From: Pseudomonas viridiflava
GTDB taxonomy: Bacteria > Pseudomonadota > Gammaproteobacteria > Pseudomonadales > Pseudomonadaceae
DNA: 64,000 bases
Assembly (NCBI GenBank): GCA_900596015.1
Contig: UVIF01000002.1
Span: 1-64,000 of the forward strand
Direction: 5' to 3'
Shown here: one piece after another, positions 9,365 to 18,219 of the stretch
Position numbering within the stretch: position 1 is the stretch's first letter
Layout of the letters: each line of letters opens with the position of its first letter
The notes under the pieces: generated by a model
What the model was told of the DNA's origin: nothing
The model's database searches: none
The model's input: the letters and a program-made list of their open reading frames with translations, nothing else
Translations under genes and position numbers: made by a program

Positions 9365-9639
9365 GCGCATTGTTGTCCAACGCCATTGTCGCGAGCCTGT
9401 TCATCTTTGCCCTGGCCATGTTGCTGACCCTGGTGAGACTGTTCCGGGGGCCGTCGGCCCAGGATCGGGTGCTGGCCCTTGATTACCTGTATATCCTGGC
9501 GATGCTGGTCATGCTGGTGCTGGGCATACGCTACGCCAGCGACACCTATTTCGAAGCAGCGCTGCTGATCGCTCTGTTCGGTTTCGTAGGCTCGTTTGCG
9601 CTGGCCAAATTCCTGCTGCGTGGAGAAGTCATCGAATGA
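9361..9639 (+). CDS. Mrp antiporter subunit F
   Basis: This 92-residue protein has three membrane helices. The signature RLFRGPSAQDRVLALD is typical of MnhF/PhaF. It is coupled to subunits E and G by ATGA overlaps. Homologues have also been linked to bile-salt/sodium efflux in other bacteria, but here the operon context supports a role only in the Mrp complex. Confidence 0.9.
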   Translation: MSALLSNAIVASLFIFALAMLLTLVRLFRGPSAQDRVLALDYLYILAMLVMLVLGIRYASDTYFEAALLIALFGFVGSFALAKFLLRGEVIE

Positions 9640-10004
9640 ACTCGGTACAGGTCCTGCCGTTCTGGGTGGAGGTGGCCACAGCCATACTATTGCTGGCCAG
9701 CAGCATATTTGCATTCACCGGCGCCTTGGGGCTGCTGCGTTTCAAGGACTATTTCCAACGCATGCACCCGCCCGCGCTGGCGTCCACATTAGGCGCCTGG
9801 TGCGTGGCGCTGGCTTCGATCCTGTACTTTTCCTGGCTCAAGCACGGGCCAGTGGTGCATGCCTGGCTCATCCCGATTCTGCTGTCGATCACCGTGCCGG
9901 TGACCACGCTGCTGCTGGCTCGGGCCGCGTTGTTCCGCAAGCGTACCGCGGGGGAAGCGGTGCCTGCCGAAGTCAGCAGCCACCGCAGCGACAGTGGTCA
10001 CTGA
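9636..10004 (+). CDS. Mrp antiporter subunit G
   Basis: This 122-residue last subunit has three membrane helices, with the family signature GLLRFKDYFQRMHPPALASTLG (split as LRFKDYF and RMHPPA). The C-terminal ~25 residues are hydrophilic. The gene ends the operon and converges on the betaine-type binding protein gene with a single base between the two stop codons, so no separate terminator fits between them. Confidence 0.9.
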   Translation: MNSVQVLPFWVEVATAILLLASSIFAFTGALGLLRFKDYFQRMHPPALASTLGAWCVALASILYFSWLKHGPVVHAWLIPILLSITVPVTTLLLARAALFRKRTAGEAVPAEVSSHRSDSGH

Positions 10005-10005
10005 G

Positions 10006-11022
10006 TTACTTGAGGCTGGCGCTGACTTTGTTGGCGACGTCTTCAGGTAGCCACGCCTTCCACACGTCTGGATGATCCTTCATGAAGGCTTCGCTGGCCT
10101 GGCGAGGCGATGTGCGGGCTTCGCTCATGTCGGCCAGGGCCTTGTTCAATGGATCAATGGGCAGATCGACCTTGGCGAAGAAGTCGACCAGTTGCGGATA
10201 CTCCTGCTGAAACGCCTTCGACACCCCTATGGACAACTTCGAGGGCAGCGAACGGCTCGGCAGCGGCGCGGGGTTGTCAGCATCGGTCAGCGTGCCCCAG
10301 GCCTTAGCATCGAATGGCGGCTCTTCGAGCTGGATAAGCTTGTAACGCCCCAGCAGCGGCGTCGGCGACCAATAATAGAAAAGCACTGGCTTGCCGCGGC
10401 GGATCGACGAGGCGATCTCGGCATCCAGCGCGGCGCCGGAGCCCGAACGGAAATTGACATAGTCGTCCGTCAGCTTGTACGCCTTGAGTTTCTGCGCGTT
10501 GACGACTTCGGATGTCCAGCCGATTGGACTGTTGAGGAAGCGGCCCTTGTCGGGACTTTCCGGGTCTTTGAAGACGTCCTTGTAGCGCGCCAGGTCGGCG
10601 ACGCTGCGCAGCTCGGGCGCGAGCGGCTTGATGCCCTTGGCGGTGTCCCCCTTGATAACGTATTCGGGAACGAACCAGCCCTCGGTGGCACCCTTGACGG
10701 TATCACCCACACCGATGACCTTTCCGTCGGCTTCAGCCTTGACCCATACCGGGCTGCGCCCTGCCCACTCTTCGGCAATGACCTGAATGTCATTCTTGGC
10801 CAGGGCCGTTTCCAGGGTGATGGTCGTGCCGGGCTGGGTATCGGTAGGCAGGTCGTAGCCCTTCTCGACGATGTAGCGCAGCAGTTCGGTGATGAAGCTG
10901 CCGCTTTCCCAGTTCAGATCGGCAAAATGAATGGGCGCCGGTTGCGCGTGAGCCGGGATGGCTGCGGTCGATAGCCAGAAGCCGGCGCCACAAGCAGCCA
11001 GCCAGGCACGTAGTCCTTTCAT
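10006..11022 (-). CDS. Orphan ABC substrate-binding protein, quaternary-amine type
   Basis: This 338-residue periplasmic protein has a signal peptide ending near AHAQ and an OpuAC/ProX-like fold typical of glycine betaine, choline or carnitine binding proteins. Visible features are ADLNWESGSF at the mature N-terminus and the aromatic-rich LFYYWSPTPL loop. The ATG at 11022 follows GAGGA with 7 bases; an upstream in-frame extension was rejected. No permease or ATPase gene is adjacent, so it must work with a transporter encoded elsewhere, as known for several Pseudomonas betaine-family binding proteins. The exact ligand cannot be assigned. Confidence 0.85.
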   Translation of the reverse strand: MKGLRAWLAACGAGFWLSTAAIPAHAQPAPIHFADLNWESGSFITELLRYIVEKGYDLPTDTQPGTTITLETALAKNDIQVIAEEWAGRSPVWVKAEADGKVIGVGDTVKGATEGWFVPEYVIKGDTAKGIKPLAPELRSVADLARYKDVFKDPESPDKGRFLNSPIGWTSEVVNAQKLKAYKLTDDYVNFRSGSGAALDAEIASSIRRGKPVLFYYWSPTPLLGRYKLIQLEEPPFDAKAWGTLTDADNPAPLPSRSLPSKLSIGVSKAFQQEYPQLVDFFAKVDLPIDPLNKALADMSEARTSPRQASEAFMKDHPDVWKAWLPEDVANKVSASLK

Positions 11023-11092
11023 GCGGGGTTCCTCGGTAAACAGTCGATGACGAGAGTAAGTCACCTTACTGTAGCGCAGGTTCCCCCAGGTG

Positions 11093-11560
11093 TTACTCGC
11101 TGGCTTTGAAGGTCAACTCGCCCTTGCGCCACTTCGCCGCCTTGGCGGTTGCCGCCTTCAAGGTCTTGCCGAGGTTTTCCTCGATGCGCTCGTGGGCAGC
11201 GAACACCAGCATCACCGTCTGGCCTTCCTTGAACACGATGCCCTCGCCCTGCGCCATGCTGACGAAGGCATACTCGCCGAGTCCGTAAACGGTGAGCTTG
11301 ATGTCGCGAAACTTGAGTTCGAACTTGCCACCTTCGCGGCTGGGCAGGACCGCAGCGCGAAAATGGTCGCCTACTTTGAGTTCGAGCCTGGGCTTGTCAT
11401 CGACCACCAGTGCAGACTCGGTGTCGAGTTCAGCCATATAGATGCCTTCCGCGCTTTGTTCGGTGACATAGACGAAACGCGACTGAAAGAGTTTGACCAA
11501 CTTCGCACGCAAGTCGCCGAGCACAAACAGTGCGTGCATATCCAGATTACTTACTGCCAA
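11093..11560 (-). CDS. Conserved hypothetical protein
   Basis: This 155-residue soluble protein has no domain I can name. It is rich in beta-prone segments and has a lysine-rich C-terminus (KAATAKAAKWRKGE). The start chosen is TTG at 11560, which is preceded by GAGGA at 7 bases. A GTG at 11584 would add eight residues but lacks a Shine-Dalgarno sequence. It is transcribed in the same direction as the downstream binding-protein gene, 70 bases away. The sequence looks like a conserved Pseudomonas hypothetical protein. Confidence 0.75.
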   Translation of the reverse strand: MAVSNLDMHALFVLGDLRAKLVKLFQSRFVYVTEQSAEGIYMAELDTESALVVDDKPRLELKVGDHFRAAVLPSREGGKFELKFRDIKLTVYGLGEYAFVSMAQGEGIVFKEGQTVMLVFAAHERIEENLGKTLKAATAKAAKWRKGELTFKASE

Positions 11561-12071
11561 TGAAGAATCCTCAAATCGAAACACAGACTACCGAACGCAG
11601 TTCGCGTGGTAATAACCTGAAGACGCGGGGAGCGCCGAACGGTCGGCGGCACGTGCAATGACTGCTACCGACCTGCTAACGAAAGACTAAAGGATCGAAC
11701 CTTGATCCGGGATGCGCAGCGTCGACCCTGCTGCAGGGAAAATTGCCGATGACCGCGAAGGAAAAAGGCAGGTCTGGACATGTGTGGCTGAGCGGCGCCG
11801 GGGCTGTATCGAGCAACCGGCGACCAACATGATCCGGGCGATGATGCGCATGACGGTGATCTGCCGCGAATAGTACCGAATCGAACCCCGGCCTGGTCAA
11901 GAAGTTTGTTGCATGGCTGCAGGGTGGACGCAAAGCAGTGCCCAGACCAGTGCCATTGGGCGTCTGTGCTGCAGACAAATCCGGCATCGCAAGCGAACTC
12001 TGGCGAAGCCCTCGCCTCAGATACTGGGTAACCTTTCAATCATGGCTGGAAACGGCCGCAGAGGAGTCATC
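11561..12071. other. Intergenic region without recognised gene
   Basis: About 510 bases between a minus-strand hypothetical gene and the DUF2789 gene. Open frames here show no family resemblance and no ribosome binding site. A short hairpin-like GGATCGAACCTTGATCC lies near 11690. A clear GAGGAG ribosome binding site for the next gene is at 12061-12066. An unannotated small RNA cannot be excluded. Confidence 0.5.
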
Positions 12072-12308
12072 ATGGATCTGCCGAACCCAAGCCTTACTGG
12101 CCTTTTCGATCAACTGGGCCTGGCCAGCGACGAGGCCGATATTCAGAAATTCATTGCCGAGCATCAGCTGGATCAAGACACCAAGCTGGTGGATGCGCCC
12201 TTCTGGAGTGAACAGCAACGCAACTTCTTGAAAGAAGAGCTGCACAGCGACGCAGAATGGGCGCCCATCGTCGATGAGCTCAACGTGGCATTGCACCCGC
12301 AGGCGTAA
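12072..12308 (+). CDS. DUF2789 family small protein
   Basis: This 78-residue acidic protein matches the DUF2789 type of small gammaproteobacterial proteins (NPSLTGLFDQLGL, FWSEQQRNFLKEEL, a D/E-rich helical body). Function is unknown. The ATG at 12072 has a strong GAGGAG ribosome binding site 5 bases upstream, which decides the start against longer in-frame alternatives. It converges on the DksA-like gene. Confidence 0.82.
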   Translation: MDLPNPSLTGLFDQLGLASDEADIQKFIAEHQLDQDTKLVDAPFWSEQQRNFLKEELHSDAEWAPIVDELNVALHPQA

Positions 12309-12329
12309 GGGATACGTGCGCCGGGGAGA

Positions 12330-12734
12330 TCACGCCTGACGCTGATGCTTGTCGATCTGCTCGTGGCGCTCTTGCGCCTCGATGCAGTATTTGGTGGTGG
12401 GGCTGATCAGTAGACGCTTGAGGCCGATCGGCTCGCCACTGTCATCGCACCAGCCAAAGCTGTCGTCGTTGATCCGGCCCAGGGCCATTTCCAATTGCGG
12501 CAGCAGGCGCTGGTCGCGATCGATGACATTGACCAGCCAGTGACGCTCCTCTTCCACGGAGGCGGCATCGGCGGGGTCGGCCGGCGTATCCAGGCTTTCG
12601 ATGGCTACACGGCTTTGCTCGATGCGCTCCTGAGTCTCGACCTTCATGGCCTGCAACAGCTCGGTGAAGTAGGCCAGTTGCTCGGCGTTCATGTAGTCAT
12701 CAGCCGGCATGGCCAGCAACTTTTCCTTTGTCAT
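12330..12734 (-). CDS. DksA/TraR-family protein with incomplete zinc finger
   Basis: This 134-residue protein has the DksA layout: an N-terminal coiled coil whose tip carries the DxxDxA motif (D53, D56, A58) used to reach the RNA polymerase active site, then a C-terminal globular domain. Only one cysteine of each pair of the C4 zinc finger is kept (C96-x2-S99 and C117-x2-A120), as in P. aeruginosa DksA2, which works without zinc. It could therefore modulate ppGpp-dependent transcription under zinc limitation. No Zur-box-like sequence was seen upstream, so zinc control is not supported here. Confidence 0.85.
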   Translation of the reverse strand: MTKEKLLAMPADDYMNAEQLAYFTELLQAMKVETQERIEQSRVAIESLDTPADPADAASVEEERHWLVNVIDRDQRLLPQLEMALGRINDDSFGWCDDSGEPIGLKRLLISPTTKYCIEAQERHEQIDKHQRQA

Positions 12735-13032
12735 TGATTTCTCTGCAAACGAATAATGCGCTAGGGCAAAACAGGAAGCTCGCGACGCTGGAAGCGACGC
12801 AGGCAGAATTCTTCAAGCACCACAGGGCACATGGTCAAGAGGGGCGGCAGTCTAAGGCCGGTTTTGACGCGCAGCAACCCTAAATTTGGCGCCCGCTCGG
12901 GTGATGGCCAGTCGTCGCGTACATCGCCGCGCCACATGCAGCGGCAGGCAGCCGGGCAGGCGTCTTCTCGCGGGGCTTTTATAGCATACTGGCCGTCTAT
13001 GATTGCCTGCGATGATTGCTTGGGGTTTCGCC

Positions 13033-13677
13033 ATGACCGACGTTGATACAACCGCCTCCGAACCACTGCTGCTCGATGTCATCGAGATCCGCGTGCTGGG
13101 TGCACTGATCGAAAAGCAGGCCAGCAACCCGGAGACCTATCCGCTGACGCTCAATGCGCTGGTGCTGGCCTGCAACCAGAAGACCAGCCGCGAGCCGGTG
13201 ACCCAGTACACCCAGGGGCAGATCGGGCAGAGTCTGCGCGCACTCGAAGGCCGGCAGATGACCCGGCTGGTGATGGGCAGCCGTGCCGATCGCTGGGAAC
13301 ATCGGCTGGACAAGGCGCTCGAGCTGGTGCCCGCCCAGGTCATCCTGGTGGGCCTGATGTTCCTGCGGGGGCCGCAGACCGTTGGCGAGCTGCTGTCGCG
13401 AAGTGCTCGCCTGCACGATTTCGAGGACGCCGAGCAGATCGTGCATCAGCTGGAGCGGCTGATCAGCCGCGGCTTCGCTGTGCACGTGCCGCGCCAGGCT
13501 GGCCAGCGCGAGGATCGTTACTCCCACGCTCTGGGCGATCCTGCTGCCATTGACGCAATCATGAGCGCGCGTGCGGTGACACCCGAACGCAGCGGTTCGC
13601 GACCTGACGATACCCGCCTCGACGAACTGGAGGCACGCATCGCCGCACTGGAGGAGCGCCTGTCGAAACTGGAGTGA
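13033..13677 (+). CDS. YceH family protein (DUF480)
   Basis: This 214-residue cytoplasmic protein belongs to the YceH/DUF480 family, which has two tandem winged-helix domains. The family signature is clear: [10 protein letters not shown] near the N-terminus, [23 protein letters not shown] (read as YPLTLNAL plus ACNQK) and [13 protein letters not shown]. The C-terminal ~35 residues form a short coiled coil. The ATG at 13033 was preferred to an upstream in-frame start lacking similarity. Function is unknown, although the fold suggests nucleic-acid or protein binding. It converges on the AroE-like gene. Confidence 0.9.
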   Translation: MTDVDTTASEPLLLDVIEIRVLGALIEKQASNPETYPLTLNALVLACNQKTSREPVTQYTQGQIGQSLRALEGRQMTRLVMGSRADRWEHRLDKALELVPAQVILVGLMFLRGPQTVGELLSRSARLHDFEDAEQIVHQLERLISRGFAVHVPRQAGQREDRYSHALGDPAAIDAIMSARAVTPERSGSRPDDTRLDELEARIAALEERLSKLE

Positions 13678-13685
13678 CGCGCTGA

Positions 13686-14504
13686 TCAGGTGCGGGCGTA
13701 CTCGGTTGCCAGACGCAGTTGCTCGGCCGTTGGCCGCACGCCGGTATACAACACGAACTGTTCCAGGGCTTGGATGGCAATGACTTCCAGACCCGTGATC
13801 ACCGGTTTGCCCAGTTCGCCCGCGGCCTTGATCAATGGTGTCTGCCAGGGCAAAGCGACCACATCGAATACCCGCTGCGCCGCTTCGATGGCGGCGGTCT
13901 CGAACGACAGCTCGTCGGCCTGCTCGCCACCAGACATGCCGATCGGGGTGACATTGATCAGCAATTGCGGGCGCGAATCGCCCAGTTCGGCCTGCCAGGG
14001 ATAACCGCAGGCGTCGGCCAGCGCGCGGCCGGTTTCGTAGTTGCGGGCGATGATCAGGCCATTGCGCAGACCGGCGTCGCGACATGCCGAAGCCACGGCC
14101 TTGGCCATGCCGCCGCTGCCGCGCAGGGCAAAGGTGGTATCTGGGTCGACGCCATGCGTGTCGATCAGTTGGCGAATGGCCAGATAGTCGGTGTTGTAGG
14201 CCTTCAGGTGACCGTTGTCATTGACGATGGTATTGATCGACTCGATGGCCGCTGCCGATGCATCCAGCTCGTCCACCAGGGGGATGCAGGCTTCCTTGAA
14301 TGGCATCGACACGCCACATCCGCGGATGCCCAAGGCGCGCATGCCGCCGATGGCGGCGGGCAGATCGCGTGTGGTCATCGCTTTGTAGTAGTAGTCGAGG
14401 CCCAACTGGTCGTACAGGTGATTGTGGAAGCGCACCCCGAACGTTCCGGGACGCGCGGCGAGAGACATGCACAGGATGGTATCGCGGTTGGGAGAAATGG
14501 ACAT
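13686..14504 (-). CDS. AroE-like shikimate/quinate dehydrogenase family protein
   Basis: This 272-residue NAD(P)-dependent oxidoreductase has the shikimate dehydrogenase fold: an N-terminal substrate domain with the catalytic lysine in MPFKEA and the NTDYLA motif, then a Rossmann domain with RGSGGMAKAV and the NVTPIGM motif. It looks like the shikimate dehydrogenase-like paralogue group rather than the housekeeping AroE, so substrate preference (shikimate, quinate or another cyclohexane acid) is open. The ATG at 14504 follows GGAGG. No aromatic-pathway gene is adjacent. Confidence 0.82.
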   Translation of the reverse strand: MSISPNRDTILCMSLAARPGTFGVRFHNHLYDQLGLDYYYKAMTTRDLPAAIGGMRALGIRGCGVSMPFKEACIPLVDELDASAAAIESINTIVNDNGHLKAYNTDYLAIRQLIDTHGVDPDTTFALRGSGGMAKAVASACRDAGLRNGLIIARNYETGRALADACGYPWQAELGDSRPQLLINVTPIGMSGGEQADELSFETAAIEAAQRVFDVVALPWQTPLIKAAGELGKPVITGLEVIAIQALEQFVLYTGVRPTAEQLRLATEYART

Positions 14505-14687
14505 TGGTGGCCTCCGGGCGGCGTGTGGCGGATGAAAGCGGGCAGACGACGCCATGCCCTTACACAAAATTTACCCATGGACAGGGACGCTTTCGACTGA
14601 TTTTTTGTCATAGTCGTGTCCCCGGCGAAATGCTCTGAACCTATCGCAGGTTCGGACGCCAGGGGTGCGAAACACGAGGAATCTATC

Positions 14688-15071
14688 ATGATGCGTCAAC
14701 TTCCCAAGATCGCTCTGTTGGTCGGCACGTTGGCGATGGCCAGTCAGGCCTCGGCACATGGAGGCGGCTGGCATGGTGCCGGGCCGGGTATATTGGGCGC
14801 GGTACTGGGTGCGGCCGTGGTCGGCGCGGTGGTCACATCCAATGCACCGCAGCGGGTCTATGTGGAACAGCAACCGGTTTACGTGCAAAGCCCGCCACCG
14901 GTGTATGTGCAACAGCCTGTCTATGTACAGCAGCCGGTGTATGTCCAGTCGCAGCCGGTGTATGCGCAGCCCTACCCTGTCTACGCGGCACCGCCGCCGC
15001 GTGGTTACTACGGGCCACCGCGCGGCTACTATGGGCCACCGCCGGTCTACTACGGTTCGCCACGCTGGTGA
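14688..15071 (+). CDS. Exported Tyr/Pro/Val-rich repeat protein
   Basis: This 127-residue protein has a signal peptide (cleavage near ASAHG), a glycine/alanine-rich segment long enough to span a membrane (about 33-50), and a low-complexity tail. The tail first repeats units like YVQQPV and YVQSQPV, then RGYYGPP. Such tails occur in small exported or envelope-associated proteins, but no domain gives a function. The start is ATG at 14688, 7 bases after GAGGA; the next codon is also ATG. The gene is monocistronic. Confidence 0.78.
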   Translation: MMRQLPKIALLVGTLAMASQASAHGGGWHGAGPGILGAVLGAAVVGAVVTSNAPQRVYVEQQPVYVQSPPPVYVQQPVYVQQPVYVQSQPVYAQPYPVYAAPPPRGYYGPPRGYYGPPPVYYGSPRW

Positions 15072-15183
15072 GGCGCGCGGCTGTGGCGTGATAGGGATTG
15101 TCGATGGTGACTATCGAGCAAGGTGATTTCTAAGGTGCAGGTCGATTTCGTAAGGTGGTCGGCAGGAACCACGGAGGTCTCTC

Positions 15184-15372
15184 ATGCCTGTATTAAGAAT
15201 CATGTCGGTAGTCGGCAGTGCAGTCCCGGAAAAGTTGCGCGACCTGGGTCTTCTGGCGTGCTGGTATGTGGTGCGCGACGGCGAGGCAATCAGCGGCCCG
15301 CTGCCCTCCCTGCCTCATGCCAAGCAAGCGTACGCCACGCTCAATGCAGCGCAGCACCCCCAACTGGCCTGA
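15184..15372 (+). CDS. Small conserved hypothetical protein (62 aa)
   Basis: This 62-residue protein starts at an ATG with a strong GGAGG ribosome binding site and is followed 20 bases later by a clear rho-independent terminator, so it reads as a genuine short gene. It contains WYVVRDGEAISGPLPSL, a pattern seen in small Pseudomonas proteins of unknown function. No signal peptide or membrane helix is evident. Confidence 0.7.
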   Translation: MPVLRIMSVVGSAVPEKLRDLGLLACWYVVRDGEAISGPLPSLPHAKQAYATLNAAQHPQLA

Positions 15373-15391
15373 ACCACTGCGCTCTCCACAA

Positions 15392-15413
15392 AGCCCCGCT
15401 CCGCGGGGCTTTT
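15392..15413 (+). terminator. Rho-independent terminator
   Basis: An 8-base perfect stem, AGCCCCGC / GCGGGGCT, with a 3-base loop is followed by a T run. It closes the 62-residue gene. Confidence 0.85.
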
Positions 15414-15574
15414 CATTGGGCAGCGGGCTGGATGAGCTTTTCTTCACGCAGTGCATCCCGACAAACGCGACAATCGACAGGCGCTTTGCCATACTTCCAA
15501 CGTGTGACATTCGACACTCTCGACCCCGCCTCGATCATCAGCCCGATCTACCTCTTTTTCAGTGAGCGCTCCGC

Positions 15575-16495
15575 GTGAAGACCCCGCTATCCTTATTCAG
15601 CCTGTGGCTGGCCTTGACCACCTTCGTCGTCGCCCCGAACCTGCAAGCGGCGGAAAAAGCCGCGATACCGCGTGACCCGTCGCAGTTGCACCTGGCCTCG
15701 GGCAGTGCCCTGCTGATCGATCTGCAGACCAACAAAGTGGTCTATGAGAACAACGCCGACCATGTGGTACCCATCGCGTCGGTCACCAAGCTGATGACCG
15801 GCATGGTGGTGCTGGATGCCAAACAGTCCATGAGCGAAGTGATTTCGGTGGACATCAGCCACAACAAGGAAATGAAAGGTGTGTTTTCGCGGGTCAAGCT
15901 CGGCAGCGAGCTGAATCGCCGGGACATGCTGCTCATCACCCTGATGTCTTCCGAGAACCGTGCAGCGTCCAGCCTCGCGCATCACTATCCGGGTGGCTAC
16001 GGCGCGTTCATTGCGGCAATGAACGCCAAGGCCCGCTCGTTGGGCATGACCCATACGCGCTATGTGGAGCCCACCGGGCTGTCTACCAGCAACGTCTCGA
16101 CCGCACGCGATCTGACCAAACTGCTGGTGGCGGCGCAGCAGTATCCGCTGCTGAGCGAACTGAGCACTACGCGGGAAAAAACCGTGGCGTTCAAGAAACC
16201 CAGCTATACATTGGGCTTTCACAACACCGACCACCTGATCAACAAGGATGATTGGGACATCAAGATCACCAAGACCGGCTTCACCAACATGGCCGGCCAC
16301 TGCCTGGTGCTGGTGACGCGCATGGGAGGGCGGCCGGTGGCGATGGTGATCCTCGATGCCTTCGGCAAGTACACCCACTTCGCCGACGCCAGCCGCCTGC
16401 GCAAATGGGTGGAAACCGGTAAGAGCAGCGCACCGCCGGCAGTGGCAATGGACTACAAGGCGCAGAAGAAGCAAATGCGTCAGGCCGCGGACTGA
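15575..16495 (+). CDS. pbpG: D-alanyl-D-alanine endopeptidase (PBP7)
   Basis: This 306-residue low-molecular-weight penicillin-binding protein of the S11 family is exported by a signal peptide (cleavage near LQAAEK). The active-site motifs are S69-V-T-K72 (SxxK), S126-E-N128 (SxN) and K233-T-G (KTG). Size and motif spacing fit PbpG/PBP7, which cleaves D-Ala-meso-DAP cross-links in peptidoglycan, rather than DacA/DacC, which carry an extra C-terminal domain and amphipathic anchor. The start is GTG at 15575 with a weak Shine-Dalgarno. It converges on the GGDEF gene. Confidence 0.9.
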   Translation: MKTPLSLFSLWLALTTFVVAPNLQAAEKAAIPRDPSQLHLASGSALLIDLQTNKVVYENNADHVVPIASVTKLMTGMVVLDAKQSMSEVISVDISHNKEMKGVFSRVKLGSELNRRDMLLITLMSSENRAASSLAHHYPGGYGAFIAAMNAKARSLGMTHTRYVEPTGLSTSNVSTARDLTKLLVAAQQYPLLSELSTTREKTVAFKKPSYTLGFHNTDHLINKDDWDIKITKTGFTNMAGHCLVLVTRMGGRPVAMVILDAFGKYTHFADASRLRKWVETGKSSAPPAVAMDYKAQKKQMRQAAD

Positions 16496-16504
16496 CCGCG
16501 TCGA

Positions 16505-17470
16505 TCACGAACGCCTGGCGGCCTGCTTGCGGGCATACATGGCGCCATCGGCATCGGCCAGCAGACGCTTTACGCTGTCGTGTCGCCCGGGGTCGTACTC
16601 GATACGACCCACGCTGTAGGTGATCGTGTAGCGGCCTTGAAGTTCGGCGTTGGCCTCTGCCAAGGCCTGGCCCAGGCGGTCGATGACCGCATCGCCCGCG
16701 GCGGCATTGGAGCCCAGCAGCAGCGCAACGAATTCGTCCCCGCCCATTCGCCCGATCACATCCATTTCCCTGAGCACCCTGCGCAATACCTGGGCGAACG
16801 TGACCAGCGCACGGTCGCCTTCGGCGTGGCCGAAGGTGTCGTTGATGGCCTTGAAACGATCGAGGTCGAAAAACAGCAGCGACGCCGGGGTACCCATGCG
16901 CCTGCACATGCTCAAGGCATGCTCGGCAAGGGCTTCGAACCCGCGACGGTTGGACAACTGGGTGAGGTCGTCGATGCTGGCCAACTGCAAAGCGGCGATC
17001 TCGCGCTCGGCCATGCTCGCCAGGTCCAGCAGCAGGCCGCGTTCCTCGGCGTCGAGGACTCGCGGCCGGGTATCGAGCAGACACAACGTCCCGACGTTGC
17101 TGCCATTGCCTACTTTCAACGGGCAGCCGGCATAGAAGCGGATCTTTGGGTCACCGGTCACCAATGGGTTGTCGTGGAAACGCTCGTCGCTGCCAGCATC
17201 GGGGACCATGAGAATCTGGTCGCTGAGGATGGCGTGGGCGCAGAACGAGACATCTCGCGACGTTTCAGTGGCGGCCATGCCCTGGCAGGACTTGAACCAT
17301 TGGCGGTCGCTGTCCACCAGGCTGACCAAGGCGATGGGCACGTCGAACAGCCGCCTGGCCAGGCGGGTAAGGCGGTCGAAACGCTCCTCGGGCCGAGTGT
17401 CGAGAATGTTCAGGGCATGCAGTGCATGTACGCGCTCTTCTTCATGCACAGGCTTGGCAGGCGCCAGCAT
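16505..17470 (-). CDS. GAF-GGDEF diguanylate cyclase
   Basis: This 321-residue soluble protein has an N-terminal GAF domain (about 25-155, with the common LFDVPIALVSLVD and CPLKVGNGSNVGTLCLLD-type segments) and a C-terminal GGDEF domain with an intact motif at 243-247. An RxxD inhibitory site (R234, D237) sits five residues before it. It should make cyclic-di-GMP with product feedback, under control of an unknown GAF ligand. There is no membrane segment. The ATG at 17470 follows GAGGAG at 7 bases. Confidence 0.9.
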   Translation of the reverse strand: MLAPAKPVHEEERVHALHALNILDTRPEERFDRLTRLARRLFDVPIALVSLVDSDRQWFKSCQGMAATETSRDVSFCAHAILSDQILMVPDAGSDERFHDNPLVTGDPKIRFYAGCPLKVGNGSNVGTLCLLDTRPRVLDAEERGLLLDLASMAEREIAALQLASIDDLTQLSNRRGFEALAEHALSMCRRMGTPASLLFFDLDRFKAINDTFGHAEGDRALVTFAQVLRRVLREMDVIGRMGGDEFVALLLGSNAAAGDAVIDRLGQALAEANAELQGRYTITYSVGRIEYDPGRHDSVKRLLADADGAMYARKQAARRS

Positions 17471-17545
17471 CGGGCAGCTCCTCGGTGATGTCTGCCCCTA
17501 GCCTAGCTCATGGGCCGGGGGTTTATAAGTAGCCTGGCGTGGACC

Positions 17546-17992
17546 TCACGCCGTGGTACTGACCATGGAACCGGCGGTGCTGCTGCCGGATTCCTGCATG
17601 GCCTGAAGCAGCCCAGCGGTGGCGGTCTGCAACGCAGCAGAGGTGGCGACCACCTGCGCCTGGATGGCGGCCACGGAGGCTGCCTTGCTTTCTTCGCTTT
17701 GCTGGCTGGCCTGGATGCGGGCCATCTCCTGCTGCTGTTCCTGAAGCTGCTTCTGCAGCTCGGCAATCTGCTTTTGCAGCGCCTTGATTGTGTCCGATGT
17801 ACCACCGCTGCCCTGGGCTGCGCCCGCGCCGCCAGCGCCACCGGCCGGCGCGCCTTTCTCGGTCGCGGCGGGCGCGGCAGCGGTCTGCGTCGCCTCGCTG
17901 TCGGCGACTGCCGTGGGCGCCGGCGCGGCCGTGTTGCTCGGGGCAGACGGGCGAATGCTCAAGGTGCTGGCGATGTTGCTCAAGGCGTTCAT
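17546..17992 (-). CDS. Low-complexity coiled-coil hypothetical protein
   Basis: This is a 148-residue protein with an Ala/Pro/Thr-rich N-terminal half, a Gly/Ala linker and a heptad-rich coiled coil (about 68-100, KALQKQIAELQKQL) followed by an Ala/Ser-rich helix. No family is recognised. The ATG at 17992 is favoured because the upstream 23 residues have no conservation signals, but its Shine-Dalgarno is modest and ATG at 18061 cannot be excluded. The gene is monocistronic, back to back with the two-component operon. Confidence 0.6.
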   Translation of the reverse strand: MNALSNIASTLSIRPSAPSNTAAPAPTAVADSEATQTAAAPAATEKGAPAGGAGGAGAAQGSGGTSDTIKALQKQIAELQKQLQEQQQEMARIQASQQSEESKAASVAAIQAQVVATSAALQTATAGLLQAMQESGSSTAGSMVSTTA

Positions 17993-18219
17993 GACGGGTG
18001 CGTCCCTATAGGCTGTGACCGTTGCATCGGCCGGAAACAGCCAGGCTTTAGCAACCTGCATAGCGAACGTGCTATCCGTCGGCCTGCGGCCTCGGAACCG
18101 CCTTGGGGTTACCCAGAAAGGAGGAGGTGGCGCAAGATGAAAAAAACTTCAACGAGCCGTGCGCGGATTGTTGTCACAATGCCGCCATCCTCAGCAGACA
18201 TCATCGGGTAGAGACCAAC

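Noticed and set aside
11680..11715. T-arm-like GGTTCGATCC on the minus strand, possible tRNA or attachment-site remnant
   Set aside because: The stem has only about four pairs, and no anticodon or acceptor arms can be built around it.
12735..12830. Zur box upstream of the DksA-like gene, expected by analogy with DksA2
   Set aside because: No GTTATA-N-TATAAC-like palindrome is present in the upstream region, so zinc control was not claimed.
14876..15050. Tandem repeats in the 127-residue protein gene, considered as a CRISPR-like or DNA repeat array
   Set aside because: The repeats are short and imperfect, stay in frame and encode Tyr/Pro-rich units. There are no spacers and no cas genes.
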